Source of the DNA: Candidatus Nanopelagicaceae bacterium
GTDB lineage: Bacteria > Actinomycetota > Actinomycetes > Nanopelagicales > Nanopelagicaceae
Reading direction: 5' to 3'
Length of the DNA stretch: 59,953 nt
Assembly (NCBI GenBank): GCA_018883345.1
Contig: VEQG01000009.1
Coordinates: 1-59,953 of the forward strand
Positions 33,292 to 44,576 of the stretch are shown here, in pieces. The translations under genes were made by a program, and so were the position numbers. A model generated the notes under the pieces. The model saw only the letters and a list, made by a program, of their open reading frames with translations, searched no databases and was not told the DNA's origin. Every line of letters begins with the position of its first letter. Within the stretch, counting starts at the first letter, position 1.

Positions 33292-35508
33292 TTAATCGAT
33301 TGCGAAACGGATACTCGCCACTACCTCTTCAGCTTTGGTTTTTGAGAGTTTTTCGCCTGATATTTCAGTTACGTAAAGTGTGTCAATTGCTTCAGCGCCA
33401 AGAGTAGATGCAATTACAGAGCGGATATCGACTTCCAATTGTCGGACCGCAGCACCGATTCGGTAAAGCAATGCAGGGCGGTCATGACTTCTAATTTCAA
33501 TAATTGTGGCACTCGATGCTAAATCTTCAATAATTTCCACTTCCGGTGGAGGTACTGGCACCCCGGGTAGCGGTGCATATGACTTAACTTTGGCATCAAT
33601 TTTCTGCGCCAACTTCTCGTTATCACTTAGCGCATCCTGTAGCGCTTGCGTTATTTTGACATCCGTTGGAAGTGTGGCAAACGGATCCAAATTCACTATC
33701 CAAGTCATTACAGCTGATTTGCCATGAGTTCTGGTTTTAGCAGCTCTAATATCTAGTTTCAATAAATTTAAAGTGCCAGCAACAATCGAGAACAAGCCAG
33801 TGCTATCTGGCGCGATAATTTCAATAGCAAAACTTCCTGAACTTTCGGATATTGAAACTTTTAAATCACTATTAGCTGCCTCTTGTTTCTGCAGCTCATT
33901 CAATTCCATTTCTGGCGCAACTAACGTCCCTTTCATTGCGCTCTTTACGCGATTTACTAAATCCCTTACTAAACGCGCTTTCCATTCACTCCAAGCGGCT
34001 TTGCCGGTGGCTTCTCCATCAGCTATCGATAGTGCATGCAGAAGCTCAAGGTGCTGCAAATCTGGGACCACATCTAGAATTGATTGAATTGTTGCTGGAT
34101 CATCTAAATCTCTGCGGGTTGCAGTACTTGATAAGAGCAAATGATTTCGAACTAGGAATTGCAAAGTTCGAATATCTGTATCTGAAAAGCCTATTCTCTT
34201 CGCAATAGGTTCGATAAGGCGTTCACCTCGTTCAGAGTGATCTTCTTCTGTGCCTTTGCCGATGTCATGAAATAGCGAACCGACTAAGAGTAAATCTGGT
34301 CTATGAACGGATCTGGTTAATTTTGCGGCAACAATAGCTGTTTCCACCATGTGCCTATCAACAGTATGGCGATGTAGGGCATTTCTCTGTGGCAAAGATC
34401 GAACAGTGCTCCATTCAGGAAGCCACTCTTCGATAATTCCCGCTTGATCTAGCGCTTCCCAAACTCGTTCCATTGCACTTCCACCGCCGATAAAAGCCAC
34501 CAAATCTTCTCGAGCTTCTCGCGGCCAAGGATTTTCCAAGCCAAGACCTTTAATTAATTCACAAGAATCTAATGAGATTGGCAGACCCAATTGAGAAGCT
34601 TTTGCAGCTGCTCGCATGCCAACAGTTGGGTCCAGCGCTTCGATAATTATTTCGTGGTTCTCTACTCCAATATTCTTTCCAACATTGGTTGCTTTTGGTT
34701 TTCTAAAGGAAAACTTACTGCGTCGATTGTCATATCTATGCCAAGCGACATTTAATTGATAGTCGATTGATCTAGCAATGGTAGCGACTTGCCCCATTAG
34801 GACATCCGCATCAACTAAACCTAAATCTGCCGCAACTTTATCTTGTTCCTGGAAAAGCAGCAGATCTTTATCTCTTCCACTTACCTTATGCAGGCTATCT
34901 CTTACATTTAATAATTTCTCTTCAAATTCATCTAATTGATCTGTGTTTATTGCAATGACTTCACTGCGTTGTATTGCTCTTAAGGCATTGATATCTCTAA
35001 TTCCGCCTCGAGCTTCTTTAATGTCCGGTTCGAGTAAATATGCCAAATCACCAAATCGCTGATGTCTTTCGTTTAGAGACATCCGAAGTTCTTCTAGGCG
35101 ATCTTTTTTCCAAGCAACTTCTGCTTCCTGCTTAATTAATTCAAATTGAGAAATCTCCCCACAAATAAATCTTGCATCAAGTAATCCAAGAGCAACTTTT
35201 AGATCCTGCCAAGCTTCTTTGGTCTCTTTGATTGTACGAACCGAGTAATCAATACTTTTAGGAAGTGATGATGGACCTTGTTTATCCCAAATCGGATAAA
35301 GCATTGAGTTAACGAACTCTGACAAATTGCCCAAAGAGCCATCATGAAGAATAAGTAAATCTAAATCTGAACCCGGAGATAGCTCGCCGCGGCCGTAACC
35401 ACCGACCGCGACGAGCGTTATCCCGTTTGGTTTGCCTGCTTCTAGAAAAAGATGGGAAAGGTAAGCATCACTCTCGTTTGATCTCGCCTTGCGCTCTGGC
35501 AAACCCAT
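33292..35508 (-). CDS. glnD: [Protein-PII] uridylyltransferase/uridylyl-removing enzyme
   Basis: The nitrogen sensor enzyme that modifies PII in response to glutamine; in actinobacteria GlnD may adenylylate PII instead. Of 738 residues, the nucleotidyltransferase domain has VAVGGYGRGELSPGSDLDLLIL near 35-55, the HD domain has LFHDIGKGTEEDHSERG near 410, and two ACT domains end the protein (IEIIAPDSTGLFSIVAGTL and IEIRSHDRPALLYRIGAAV). It is slightly short at the N-terminus relative to enterobacterial GlnD. It follows glnB and amtB, with a 24-bp palindrome just upstream. Confidence 0.95.
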   Translation of the reverse strand: MGLPERKARSNESDAYLSHLFLEAGKPNGITLVAVGGYGRGELSPGSDLDLLILHDGSLGNLSEFVNSMLYPIWDKQGPSSLPKSIDYSVRTIKETKEAWQDLKVALGLLDARFICGEISQFELIKQEAEVAWKKDRLEELRMSLNERHQRFGDLAYLLEPDIKEARGGIRDINALRAIQRSEVIAINTDQLDEFEEKLLNVRDSLHKVSGRDKDLLLFQEQDKVAADLGLVDADVLMGQVATIARSIDYQLNVAWHRYDNRRSKFSFRKPKATNVGKNIGVENHEIIIEALDPTVGMRAAAKASQLGLPISLDSCELIKGLGLENPWPREAREDLVAFIGGGSAMERVWEALDQAGIIEEWLPEWSTVRSLPQRNALHRHTVDRHMVETAIVAAKLTRSVHRPDLLLVGSLFHDIGKGTEEDHSERGERLIEPIAKRIGFSDTDIRTLQFLVRNHLLLSSTATRRDLDDPATIQSILDVVPDLQHLELLHALSIADGEATGKAAWSEWKARLVRDLVNRVKSAMKGTLVAPEMELNELQKQEAANSDLKVSISESSGSFAIEIIAPDSTGLFSIVAGTLNLLKLDIRAAKTRTHGKSAVMTWIVNLDPFATLPTDVKITQALQDALSDNEKLAQKIDAKVKSYAPLPGVPVPPPEVEIIEDLASSATIIEIRSHDRPALLYRIGAAVRQLEVDIRSVIASTLGAEAIDTLYVTEISGEKLSKTKAEEVVASIRFAID

Positions 35509-35517
35509 TTCTCTAGA

Positions 35518-37170
<1,653 letters not shown>

Positions 37171-37332
37171 GAATAATCCTTAATAGAAGTCAATTGTTGA
37201 AAATTGAAAACGGAATAACTCAACGCTGAGATAGATGAAGTTTCGGCCTCTTACGTTACAAAGAGCTGCTTTATGTGTTGCCAAAAGAATAAGAATAGGT
37301 AAAGGCTATTTGTTCAGAATGTTACAAGGGTG

Positions 37333-38223
37333 TTAACCAAGTAGCCCTGATAGGTAACTTTGAGCGTCAAAAGGGGCAAAGTCATCTACCCCTTCACCGC
37401 TTCCCACCCATTTAATTGGGATATTGAATTTATGCTCGATAGCTAGGGCGATGCCGCCACGAGCAGAGCCATCAAGCTTGGTGAGGATAATTCCAGTTAC
37501 TTCAACAGCTTCGGTGAATACCTGAGCCTGAGCAAGACCATTTTGTCCAGTAGTCGCATCGATAACCAATAGCACTTCAGAAACCGGTGCGCTCTTTTCG
37601 ATAACGCGTCGTACCTTTCCAAGTTCAGCCATTAAGTCAGCTTTATTATGTAATCGCCCCGCGGTATCTACAATTAAATTGTCAGCACCTGAATCCATAA
37701 ACTTCTTAGATGCATCAAATGCAACTGCTGCTGGATCGCTATTTGCCGCGCCACTAATAACCTCAACGCCAATTCTTTGACCCCAGGTGCTTAATTGTTC
37801 AACAGCCGCTGCACGAAACGTATCTGCTGCAGCTAAGACGGTCTTACCTGGAAGTTGCTTTGCTAACTTAGCAACCGAAGTAGTTTTGCCAGCTCCGTTG
37901 ACCCCGACTACCAAAATTACTCCCGCTTTGGTTTCCCTGGATTTTTTTGAAAGCGCTTCTTCTAATTTCAATTTTATGGCTTGAAGTGGTTTCTCTTTAG
38001 AACGCTTACCTGCTTCGATTAGTTCGCTAGATAACTCTCTGCCTAAATCAGATTGAATTAGGTCGCTTGCCAATTCATCCCAATCAGAATCTTTTATTTC
38101 AAGCGATATTGGCTTTGACCAAATATCATCTTTAGGTAATTCTTTAATCTCAATCTCTTGGATTGGCGCAGCGGTTTCAGATTTATTTGTGAATTTATCT
38201 ACGAACTTCTTAAAGAGGCTCAT
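37333..38223 (-). CDS. ftsY: SRP receptor GTPase
   Basis: Membrane-associated receptor for the SRP. The 296 residues contain only a short charged N-terminal part (about 1-40), so the acidic A domain is minimal. The NG domain has VVGVNGAGKTTSVAKLA near 105, DTFRAAAVEQLSTWG near 135, DTAGRLHNK near 190 and LTKLDGSARGGIALA near 250, ending GEGVDDFAPFDAQSYL. It overlaps the smc stop by 4 bp (ATGA). Confidence 0.96.
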   Translation of the reverse strand: MSLFKKFVDKFTNKSETAAPIQEIEIKELPKDDIWSKPISLEIKDSDWDELASDLIQSDLGRELSSELIEAGKRSKEKPLQAIKLKLEEALSKKSRETKAGVILVVGVNGAGKTTSVAKLAKQLPGKTVLAAADTFRAAAVEQLSTWGQRIGVEVISGAANSDPAAVAFDASKKFMDSGADNLIVDTAGRLHNKADLMAELGKVRRVIEKSAPVSEVLLVIDATTGQNGLAQAQVFTEAVEVTGIILTKLDGSARGGIALAIEHKFNIPIKWVGSGEGVDDFAPFDAQSYLSGLLG

Positions 38224-41200
38224 ACTGTTTCGGATTCGCGTAAACGCTGCGAAATAACTTCAGTGACTCCATCACCGCGCATAGTTACGCCATAAAGTGC
38301 ATCTGCAACTTCCATGGTGCGCTTTTGGTGTGTGATGATGATTAGTTGCGAACTGGTGCGAAGATCTTCAAGTACGCCAAGAAGACGCTGTAAATTAACA
38401 TCATCAAGCGCTGCTTCAACTTCGTCAAGAATATAAAACGGACTTGGACGCGATTTAAAGATAGCAACCAACATCGCCACAACGGTTAGTGATTTCTCGC
38501 CGCCAGATAGCAAAGATAAGCGCTTTACTCGTTTTCCTGGCGGGCGTGCTTCGATATCAACTCCAGTAGTAAGTGGATCCTCTGGGTTGGTAAGAATTAA
38601 ACGACCTTCGCCGCCAGGGAAAAGTCGAGCAAAGATATCTTTGAAGTGTTTCGCAGTTTCTTCAAAAGCCTCCATGAAAATAAATTGAACACGATCGTCA
38701 ACCTCTTTTACGATATCTAATAAATCCTTTTTGGTGCGCTTTAAGTCTTCAAGCTGCTCAGACAAGAACTTCAGGCGCTCTTCCACTGAGTTGTACTCCT
38801 CGAGCGCAAGTGGATTGATTTTTCCAAGTAAATTCAATTGCTTTTCAGTCTGCGCCAAACGTTTCTCTTGCTGATCACGTCGATATGGAACATGTTCGCC
38901 TTCAATAATCTGTCCGTCCTCGGTCTCAAAGAAGGTAGGTACGTCTTTATGTGGGCCATATTCGTTTTGAAGTGTTTCGACATCTACACCAAATTCCTCA
39001 AGCGCTTTCTGCGCAAGAGCTTCAATACGTAGGCGCTGTTCACTTCTAGCCAACTCATCTCGATGAACACTAGATGTTAATTGTTCGAGTTCGTGAGTTA
39101 ATTCGCGATTGCGAGTACGAACTGCAAGGGTCTCGCCTTCTCGATTCTGTTTTGATTCTTCCAAACGAGAGCGTTCGGCACCGGCTTTAGCGATTGAACG
39201 TTCGATGTGAACCAGAGTTTCATAAGCGGCTTCTCCGATTGCTTGTGAAATAACCGCACCTTGTGCTCGAGTAGCTCTACGTGCAATTGCATTTTCATTT
39301 GCTATTCGTTCAGATTGCGCAGCCGCTTCAAGCGCTTGAGCTCGCTCTGCGATTGAGTTAACGCGCTCTTCAGCGGTTCGAACCGCCAAACGGGCTTCAA
39401 CCTCGACACTTCGAGCTGAGGTTAACTTCTCTCTAAGTGCTTCTGCTTGCGAGTGATCTGGTTCTGAAATTTCACCATGTTGGCCCAATTGGCTCTTTGC
39501 GATCTCTAGTTCGCGTTCGTCTGAACGTCGCTCATTATCCGCTTCGTTGATTGCAATGTTCAAGCGCTCAACTTCTGCATTTGCAGACTTAATGTTTTGA
39601 CCAGCTACCGCTAATTGTTCTGTTAGAGCTGAGATTCGGGCATCAGAATCATTTAGCCTTGATAATGCCTGGTCGTATTCGCTTTGGCGATTGCTCAAGG
39701 CATGCTGTGCATTCTGAATCTCAAAACTTAAGCGTTCGCATTCATGGGTTGCGGTGGTTAGCTCTTCTGAAAGTTGATTAATTAATGCCTGAATTTCAAC
39801 TAGTGAACTTGAATTCTTTGAACCACCGCGTACGCGAGTTGCAGTAAAAGTATCTCCATCTCTGGTGACAACATTTACATTTGGATTTGCATTTAGAATT
39901 TCAGCGGCACTTCGGGCATCATCTGCAACCGCAGTATTTCCAAGCAATGCAGCAAGCAAACTTGAAACTTCACTTCCTCGTACGTGATTTAGAATCGGAG
40001 TTAATCCGCTTGGCACTTGTGCCCCACTAATGACAGCATTATTTGAAACTAATAATTCAGCTTGGCCTAGATTCTCATTCCTCAAGGCGCTAATCGCAGT
40101 TACAGCCGCATTCATATCTTGAACTACAACTGAATCTGCCAAGCTACCTAGTGCTGCTGCTACCGCTGCTTCGAAGCCTTGGTCAACCGTAATCAAAGAA
40201 GCTAAAGATCCAAGAATTTTTACGCCTCTTGAATCATGGAGCAATGCGCTTGCGCCATCGCGATTTGCAGTTGTCAATCGAATTGCCTCTAATTTGGATT
40301 CGATTGAATTACGTTTGCGGTCTGCATTTCTCTCAGATTCAGTTAGCTTAGCTACTAATTCTTTAGCTTCTGCCAGATCGCGCTTTGCAGATTCGAAGGC
40401 AGTATCCAAACCAATTTCACCACTATCAGCGCTAGCAATCTCTAGTTCATGTTGTGCGTATTCAGATTGCGCGTTTGCGGCGCGAGTCTGTGCATCATCG
40501 CGAGCCTTTGTAAGTCGAGTAATTTCTTGCGACATCGCATCAAGGCGTGCTTGAAGTGATTTAATGTGACCTTCTTGGCGGGCAGTTCCTTCGCGCTGAT
40601 CGGCAATTGCGCGAAGCGCCGCCGCAATTCGATCTTCTTCAGCCTTTACATCTGCTTCTAGAGCGCGCATTGCTTGAATTGCTTGATTTAATTCATCTTG
40701 TTTTGAATTCAAACCAGAACGCAATTCGCTTTCCTCTTCGCGCAGAATTAACGCTTCGGATTCCAAAGCTTCTGGATCGCGGCCAGCTGTAATTTCAAGT
40801 TCTTGAGTCAAGAAGCGAGTGCGTTCTTGAGCCAGCGCTGCAACCGCACGTAATTTTTCTCGGATTCCTGTTAGCGCGTAATAAGTCTCTTGAGCTGCAG
40901 AAAGCAAAGGTCCTTCAAATGCAGCTTCGGCATCCAGCGATTCTTCGCGAGCGCGAACGCCCTCAAGATCTGCTTCTACGATTGCGCGACGTTCACGAAG
41001 TGCATTTTCATCTGCAACTTCAGTTGAAAATACTTTGTTCATTGAAATGTAGTCATCTGCAAGTAGGCGCAGCTTTACATCTCGGAGATCTGCTTGAATC
41101 GTTGCTGCTTTCTTTGCAACTTCAGCCTGCTTACCCAAAGGCTTTAGCTGTCTACGAAGTTCGACCGTTAAATCCTGCACGCGCGCCATGTTGGCTTGCA

Positions 41201-41750
41201 TTGAATCTAGTTTGCGAAGGGCTTTCTCTTTGCGCTTACGATGCTTTAGCACGCCAGCTGCTTCTTCAATGAATGCGCGTCGTTCTTCCGGTGTCGCCAT
41301 CAAAATTGCATCAAGTTGACCTTGACCCACAATCACATGCATTTCGCGGCCAATACCTGAATCAGAAAGTAGTTCTTGAATATCTAGTAAACGAGCGCCT
41401 TCTCCGTTAATTTGATATTCACTCTGTCCATTACGGAACAAAATACGTGAAATAGTTACTTCACTGAAATCAATTGGCAATGAACCATCTGTGTTATCAA
41501 TAGTTAAAGAAACTTCCGCGCGACCAAGTGGCGCGCGACCAGAAGTGCCAGCGAAAATGACATCTTCCATCTTTCCGCCGCGCAAAGATTTCGCACCTTG
41601 TTCGCCCATTACCCAACTAATCGCATCCACGACATTTGACTTGCCAGAACCATTTGGACCGACCACGCAGGTGATGCCTGGTTCGAGAAGAAGGGTCGTT
41701 GACGAGGCGAAGGACTTAAAGCCCTTGATGGTCAGACTCTTCAAATACAC
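38220..41750 (-). CDS. smc: Chromosome segregation SMC ATPase
   Basis: A 1176-residue SMC protein, normal length. N-terminal Walker A GPNGSGKSNVVDAISWV (about 32-48), then a long coiled coil, a hinge in the middle (about 500-660, including RGVKILGSLASLITVDQGFEAAVAAALG), a returning coiled coil, and a C-terminal head with signature LSGGEKSLTVVAML and Walker B FYILDEVEAALDD. It acts with ScpA and ScpB to compact and separate chromosomes. It lies between mutM and ftsY as in other actinobacteria. Confidence 0.97.
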   Translation of the reverse strand: MYLKSLTIKGFKSFASSTTLLLEPGITCVVGPNGSGKSNVVDAISWVMGEQGAKSLRGGKMEDVIFAGTSGRAPLGRAEVSLTIDNTDGSLPIDFSEVTISRILFRNGQSEYQINGEGARLLDIQELLSDSGIGREMHVIVGQGQLDAILMATPEERRAFIEEAAGVLKHRKRKEKALRKLDSMQANMARVQDLTVELRRQLKPLGKQAEVAKKAATIQADLRDVKLRLLADDYISMNKVFSTEVADENALRERRAIVEADLEGVRAREESLDAEAAFEGPLLSAAQETYYALTGIREKLRAVAALAQERTRFLTQELEITAGRDPEALESEALILREEESELRSGLNSKQDELNQAIQAMRALEADVKAEEDRIAAALRAIADQREGTARQEGHIKSLQARLDAMSQEITRLTKARDDAQTRAANAQSEYAQHELEIASADSGEIGLDTAFESAKRDLAEAKELVAKLTESERNADRKRNSIESKLEAIRLTTANRDGASALLHDSRGVKILGSLASLITVDQGFEAAVAAALGSLADSVVVQDMNAAVTAISALRNENLGQAELLVSNNAVISGAQVPSGLTPILNHVRGSEVSSLLAALLGNTAVADDARSAAEILNANPNVNVVTRDGDTFTATRVRGGSKNSSSLVEIQALINQLSEELTTATHECERLSFEIQNAQHALSNRQSEYDQALSRLNDSDARISALTEQLAVAGQNIKSANAEVERLNIAINEADNERRSDERELEIAKSQLGQHGEISEPDHSQAEALREKLTSARSVEVEARLAVRTAEERVNSIAERAQALEAAAQSERIANENAIARRATRAQGAVISQAIGEAAYETLVHIERSIAKAGAERSRLEESKQNREGETLAVRTRNRELTHELEQLTSSVHRDELARSEQRLRIEALAQKALEEFGVDVETLQNEYGPHKDVPTFFETEDGQIIEGEHVPYRRDQQEKRLAQTEKQLNLLGKINPLALEEYNSVEERLKFLSEQLEDLKRTKKDLLDIVKEVDDRVQFIFMEAFEETAKHFKDIFARLFPGGEGRLILTNPEDPLTTGVDIEARPPGKRVKRLSLLSGGEKSLTVVAMLVAIFKSRPSPFYILDEVEAALDDVNLQRLLGVLEDLRTSSQLIIITHQKRTMEVADALYGVTMRGDGVTEVISQRLRESETV

Positions 41751-41759
41751 GCGGAAAAC

Positions 41760-42593
41760 CTATCGGGTCTGGCAGGCAGGACAGAGGCGCGACGAGCGGT
41801 TAGTGAAGGCAATTCTGATAATTTCTCCGCCGCAGGTGCGTTGTCTGCGACATGGCTCACCTTCTCGGCCATAAACGGCCAAAGATCTTTCAAAATATCC
41901 ACTCTCGCCATTTACATTGATATAGAGCTCATCGAAACTGGTTCCGCCAGCTGCCAAGGCCCTAGTCATGACTTTTTGAGCTGCGGTCAGCAAATTTAGA
42001 ATTTGAGTAGAAGACAAATCCGATGCGATTGATTCTGGATGAATTCGCGCATACCAAAGCGCTTCATCTGCATAAATATTTCCAATACCGCTAACTACTT
42101 CTTGGTCAAGAATTACTTTTTTTATCTGGCCACGCTTTAAGTTAATTTTTTTCACGATACTTTTCTTATCAAAAGTCGGGTCGAAAAGGTCTGTCGCGAT
42201 ATGTGAGACGACTGACGGAACGCCTTCTTCAAGTTGGTCAACACAGAGCCAACCGAATGTTCGTTGGTCAACAAAACGCATCTCTTTGCCATTAGAGAGC
42301 TCGAATTTAGCGCGTAAATGAGCTTCGTTATCGCTTCCAGCCTTCTGAATCTTAAATTGTCCACTCATGCCTAAATGTGCGACCAAGACTTCTGGCCGAT
42401 CAAATTCCAGCCACATAAACTTTCCACGTCTCTTAACGGCTTTAATCTTGGCATTTTTAAATACGGTCAATTTATTTAGAGAGTCACTTCGAAGTGCTCG
42501 AGGATGTAATTGTTTTACTCCAATAATTTTCTTGCCGACTACATGTTTCTCAAGGCCAGCTCGAACTGTTTCGACCTCAGGAAGTTCTGGCAT
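41760..42593 (-). CDS. mutM: Formamidopyrimidine-DNA glycosylase
   Basis: Removes 8-oxoguanine and formamidopyrimidines and nicks the site. Of 277 residues, Pro2 and Glu3 (MPELPEVETVR) are the catalytic N-terminus. The helix-two-turn-helix region QEVVSGIGNIYADEALW is present. The C-terminal zinc finger is odd: the first Cys pair is CRRQRTC, spaced by five residues instead of the usual two, followed by NRSSRLCPACQTR with a normal pair. The gene shares a base with the rnc stop (TAATG). Confidence 0.95.
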   Translation of the reverse strand: MPELPEVETVRAGLEKHVVGKKIIGVKQLHPRALRSDSLNKLTVFKNAKIKAVKRRGKFMWLEFDRPEVLVAHLGMSGQFKIQKAGSDNEAHLRAKFELSNGKEMRFVDQRTFGWLCVDQLEEGVPSVVSHIATDLFDPTFDKKSIVKKINLKRGQIKKVILDQEVVSGIGNIYADEALWYARIHPESIASDLSSTQILNLLTAAQKVMTRALAAGGTSFDELYINVNGESGYFERSLAVYGREGEPCRRQRTCGGEIIRIAFTNRSSRLCPACQTR

Positions 42594-43264
42594 TAAGAAA
42601 TTAATTTCTCATAAGCAAGGCGAGCCGCAATTTGCTCTGCCTCACGTTTACTTTTACCTTCTCCAGTGGCGATTGCATCCCCACCAACTACAGCTGTTGC
42701 GACAAAAGTTTTATCATGATCAGGACCGGATTCAGTTATCTGATATTCCGGTGGAGAAATTTTTCTAGCAGCTGCCAACTCTTGAAGTGCAGTTTTTCCA
42801 TCTAAACCAGCGCCTTTATCTTTCGCACTCTCCATAGTTTGACTAATTAATTCTCCAACTATTTTCTGGCTAGCTGCAAAACCTTGGCTTAAATAAATCG
42901 CTCCAATTAACGCTTCTAAAGAATCTGCTAGTAAGGAATTTTTGTCGCGGCCACCGGTAACCTCTTCACCTTTACCAATTCGCATGTATTGGCCAAGCTC
43001 TAGCGAGCGCGCAATGTCTGCCAAAGCTCGCATATTTACAATCCCAGAACGAAGTGGTGATAGACGAGATTCATCTAAATCTGGATATTTCTTGTAAAGC
43101 TCTTCGGTGACAACTAAACCAAGTACTGAATCACCGAGGAATTCCAAACGCTCATTGGTTTCGGAAATACCATTTTCATAGGCGAATGAACGGTGGGTAA
43201 AAGCTAATTCGAGAAGCTCTTGTCTTATCTCTAAGCCAAGTCGCGCTTGTAATTGCGCGAACAT
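42593..43264 (-). CDS. rnc: Ribonuclease III
   Basis: Double-strand RNA endonuclease for rRNA and mRNA processing. The 223 residues contain the signature NERLEFLGDSVLGLVVTEEL, a second acidic metal site in DSLEALIGAIYLS, and a C-terminal dsRNA-binding domain (about 150-220: GKTALQELAAARKISPPEYQ, then AEQIAARLAYEKL). It begins 5 bp after rpmF. Confidence 0.96.
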   Translation of the reverse strand: MFAQLQARLGLEIRQELLELAFTHRSFAYENGISETNERLEFLGDSVLGLVVTEELYKKYPDLDESRLSPLRSGIVNMRALADIARSLELGQYMRIGKGEEVTGGRDKNSLLADSLEALIGAIYLSQGFAASQKIVGELISQTMESAKDKGAGLDGKTALQELAAARKISPPEYQITESGPDHDKTFVATAVVGGDAIATGEGKSKREAEQIAARLAYEKLIS

Positions 43265-43268
43265 AAAA

Positions 43269-43442
43269 TCAAACCTCTACGACTTGGCGACGGTTATATG
43301 TACCGCAAGTAGGGCAAGCAGTGTGTTGAAGCTTTGGCTGCTGGCATTGAGCACAGGTAGAAATCGCTGCAGCAGTGGTTTTCCATTGGCTACGACGTGA
43401 ACGTGTCTTTGAACGCGACATCTTTCGCTTTGGTACTGGCAC
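43269..43442 (-). CDS. rpmF: 50S ribosomal protein L32 (zinc-binding form)
   Basis: A 57-residue ribosomal protein beginning VPVPKRKMSRSKTRSRRSQW. The start is GTG 43440-43442, with AGGAAGAG upstream; this fits the conserved L32 N-terminus, whereas the reading frame extends 11 codons further without homology. Two CxxC pairs (CAQCQ and CPTCG) make it the zinc-containing form. It sits between yceD and rnc, the common order. Confidence 0.95.
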   Translation of the reverse strand: MPVPKRKMSRSKTRSRRSQWKTTAAAISTCAQCQQPKLQHTACPTCGTYNRRQVVEV

Positions 43443-43540
43443 TTTTCTCTTCCTTTGATCAAACCCTGAATGCAACGCTTTGGCGTGCGGGGCTAAGTAT
43501 CGCTCATTACCGCCTAGCGGGGCAAATTAGTGAAATTGGG

Positions 43541-44071
43541 TTAATTCTCTTCCTGAAGCAGCCCTTTTAACGCTGACCAACGGCTGTCCACCTGTTCGTG
43601 GGCATGCCCCGCAGGTAGCTCTGCCCATTTTTGACCACATTCAGGACAGAGCCCTTCACAATCTTCATCGCAAACCGGATTAATTGGCAGCGCCAAAACA
43701 ATTGCATCTCTTATAGGCGCCTCCAAATTCATGACCTCGCCATCCATTAAAAGTTGGTCTTCTTCGAGTTCGTCGGGGTCATCGCGATTTGGTTCGTAGG
43801 CATACAGTTCTTGAAAGTTACGATTCAATGTAAGCGCGATTGGATCAAGGCAGCGGATGCACTCTCCCTCTGCCACGGCTTCAAATTCACCTGTTGCAAG
43901 TATGCCTTCAGCGACAGATTCAAGGCGTAAATCTAAATTTAATGTTCCAGCAGGAACTGCAATCACATCAATTCCAATTGGTTTATCGAATTCAATAGCC
44001 AGTTGATATTCCTTCATCTCTCCTGCGCGACGAGGAAGATCATGAGTATTAAGCAGAAATGCTTTTGACAT
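43541..44071 (-). CDS. yceD: YceD/DUF177 family protein
   Basis: A 176-residue protein of the DUF177 family, found beside rpmF in most bacteria and linked to 23S rRNA accumulation. Visible are CIRCLDPIALTLNRNFQELYAY, PIRDAIVLALPINPVCDEDCEGLCPECG with paired cysteines, and a C-terminal DSRWSALKGL. The four Cys suggest zinc binding. About 100 bp separate it from rpmF. Confidence 0.9.
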   Translation of the reverse strand: MSKAFLLNTHDLPRRAGEMKEYQLAIEFDKPIGIDVIAVPAGTLNLDLRLESVAEGILATGEFEAVAEGECIRCLDPIALTLNRNFQELYAYEPNRDDPDELEEDQLLMDGEVMNLEAPIRDAIVLALPINPVCDEDCEGLCPECGQKWAELPAGHAHEQVDSRWSALKGLLQEEN

Positions 44072-44079
44072 CGAAATAA

Positions 44080-44559
44080 TTACTTATCGGAAAGTTGAGA
44101 TAAAACATCTTTATCTGAAGAACCGGCAAGTCGTTCACGTCCTCGCGTAATTGCTTCTTGTGTTTTATTTAGGATGACTTCTAAAGTTGCAAGTCGAGAA
44201 TCAATATATTCTTCGATTTCTTGCTTTTGTTCGGCGGCTTCTTGGCGCGCTTGAGCCAAAATATTCTTCGCTTCTTCTCGAGCTTGTTGCATGATTGCGG
44301 TCTGTTCGATTAGTTGTGAAGCCTCTTCTCGAGCCATTGCAACCATTTGCTCTGCTTGCATCCGGCCCTCATCAATAACTTTATCTCTATTTGCAACAAT
44401 TGATTCCGCTTTTGCGAAAGATTCAGGAAGTGCAGCTTTCGCTTCATCTAGAACGCCGAGCATCTCTCCACGGTGAACAACGCATGAAGCAGAAAGCGGA
44501 ACGCCGCGCGCCTCTTCAACCATTTTGATTGCCGAGGCTAATTTCTCAACTGCATCCAT
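44080..44559 (-). CDS. Coiled-coil septal protein, SepIVA/DivIVA-like
   Basis: A 159-residue cytoplasmic protein, nearly all helix. The N-terminal MDAVEKLASAIKMVEEARGVPLSASCVVHRGEMLGVLDEAKAALP is followed by a coiled coil rich in Ala, Glu and Gln (about 65-150). In Mycobacterium the gene between coaD-side genes and DUF177/rnc is SepIVA, a DivIVA-domain divisome regulator, and the sequence pattern and position match. ATG 44557-44559 is preferred (AGG six bases upstream) over TTG 44565. Function by analogy is division or septal growth. Confidence 0.75.
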   Translation of the reverse strand: MDAVEKLASAIKMVEEARGVPLSASCVVHRGEMLGVLDEAKAALPESFAKAESIVANRDKVIDEGRMQAEQMVAMAREEASQLIEQTAIMQQAREEAKNILAQARQEAAEQKQEIEEYIDSRLATLEVILNKTQEAITRGRERLAGSSDKDVLSQLSDK

Positions 44560-44576
44560 TTTCAACCTGCATCTTT

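Noticed and set aside
37321-37336. GlnR-like site (GTTAC, 6 bases, GTTAA) upstream of amtB
   Set aside because: Each half-site has a mismatch to the GlnR consensus, it overlaps the ftsY stop codon, and it is 150 bp from amtB. Not convincing without a genome-wide search.
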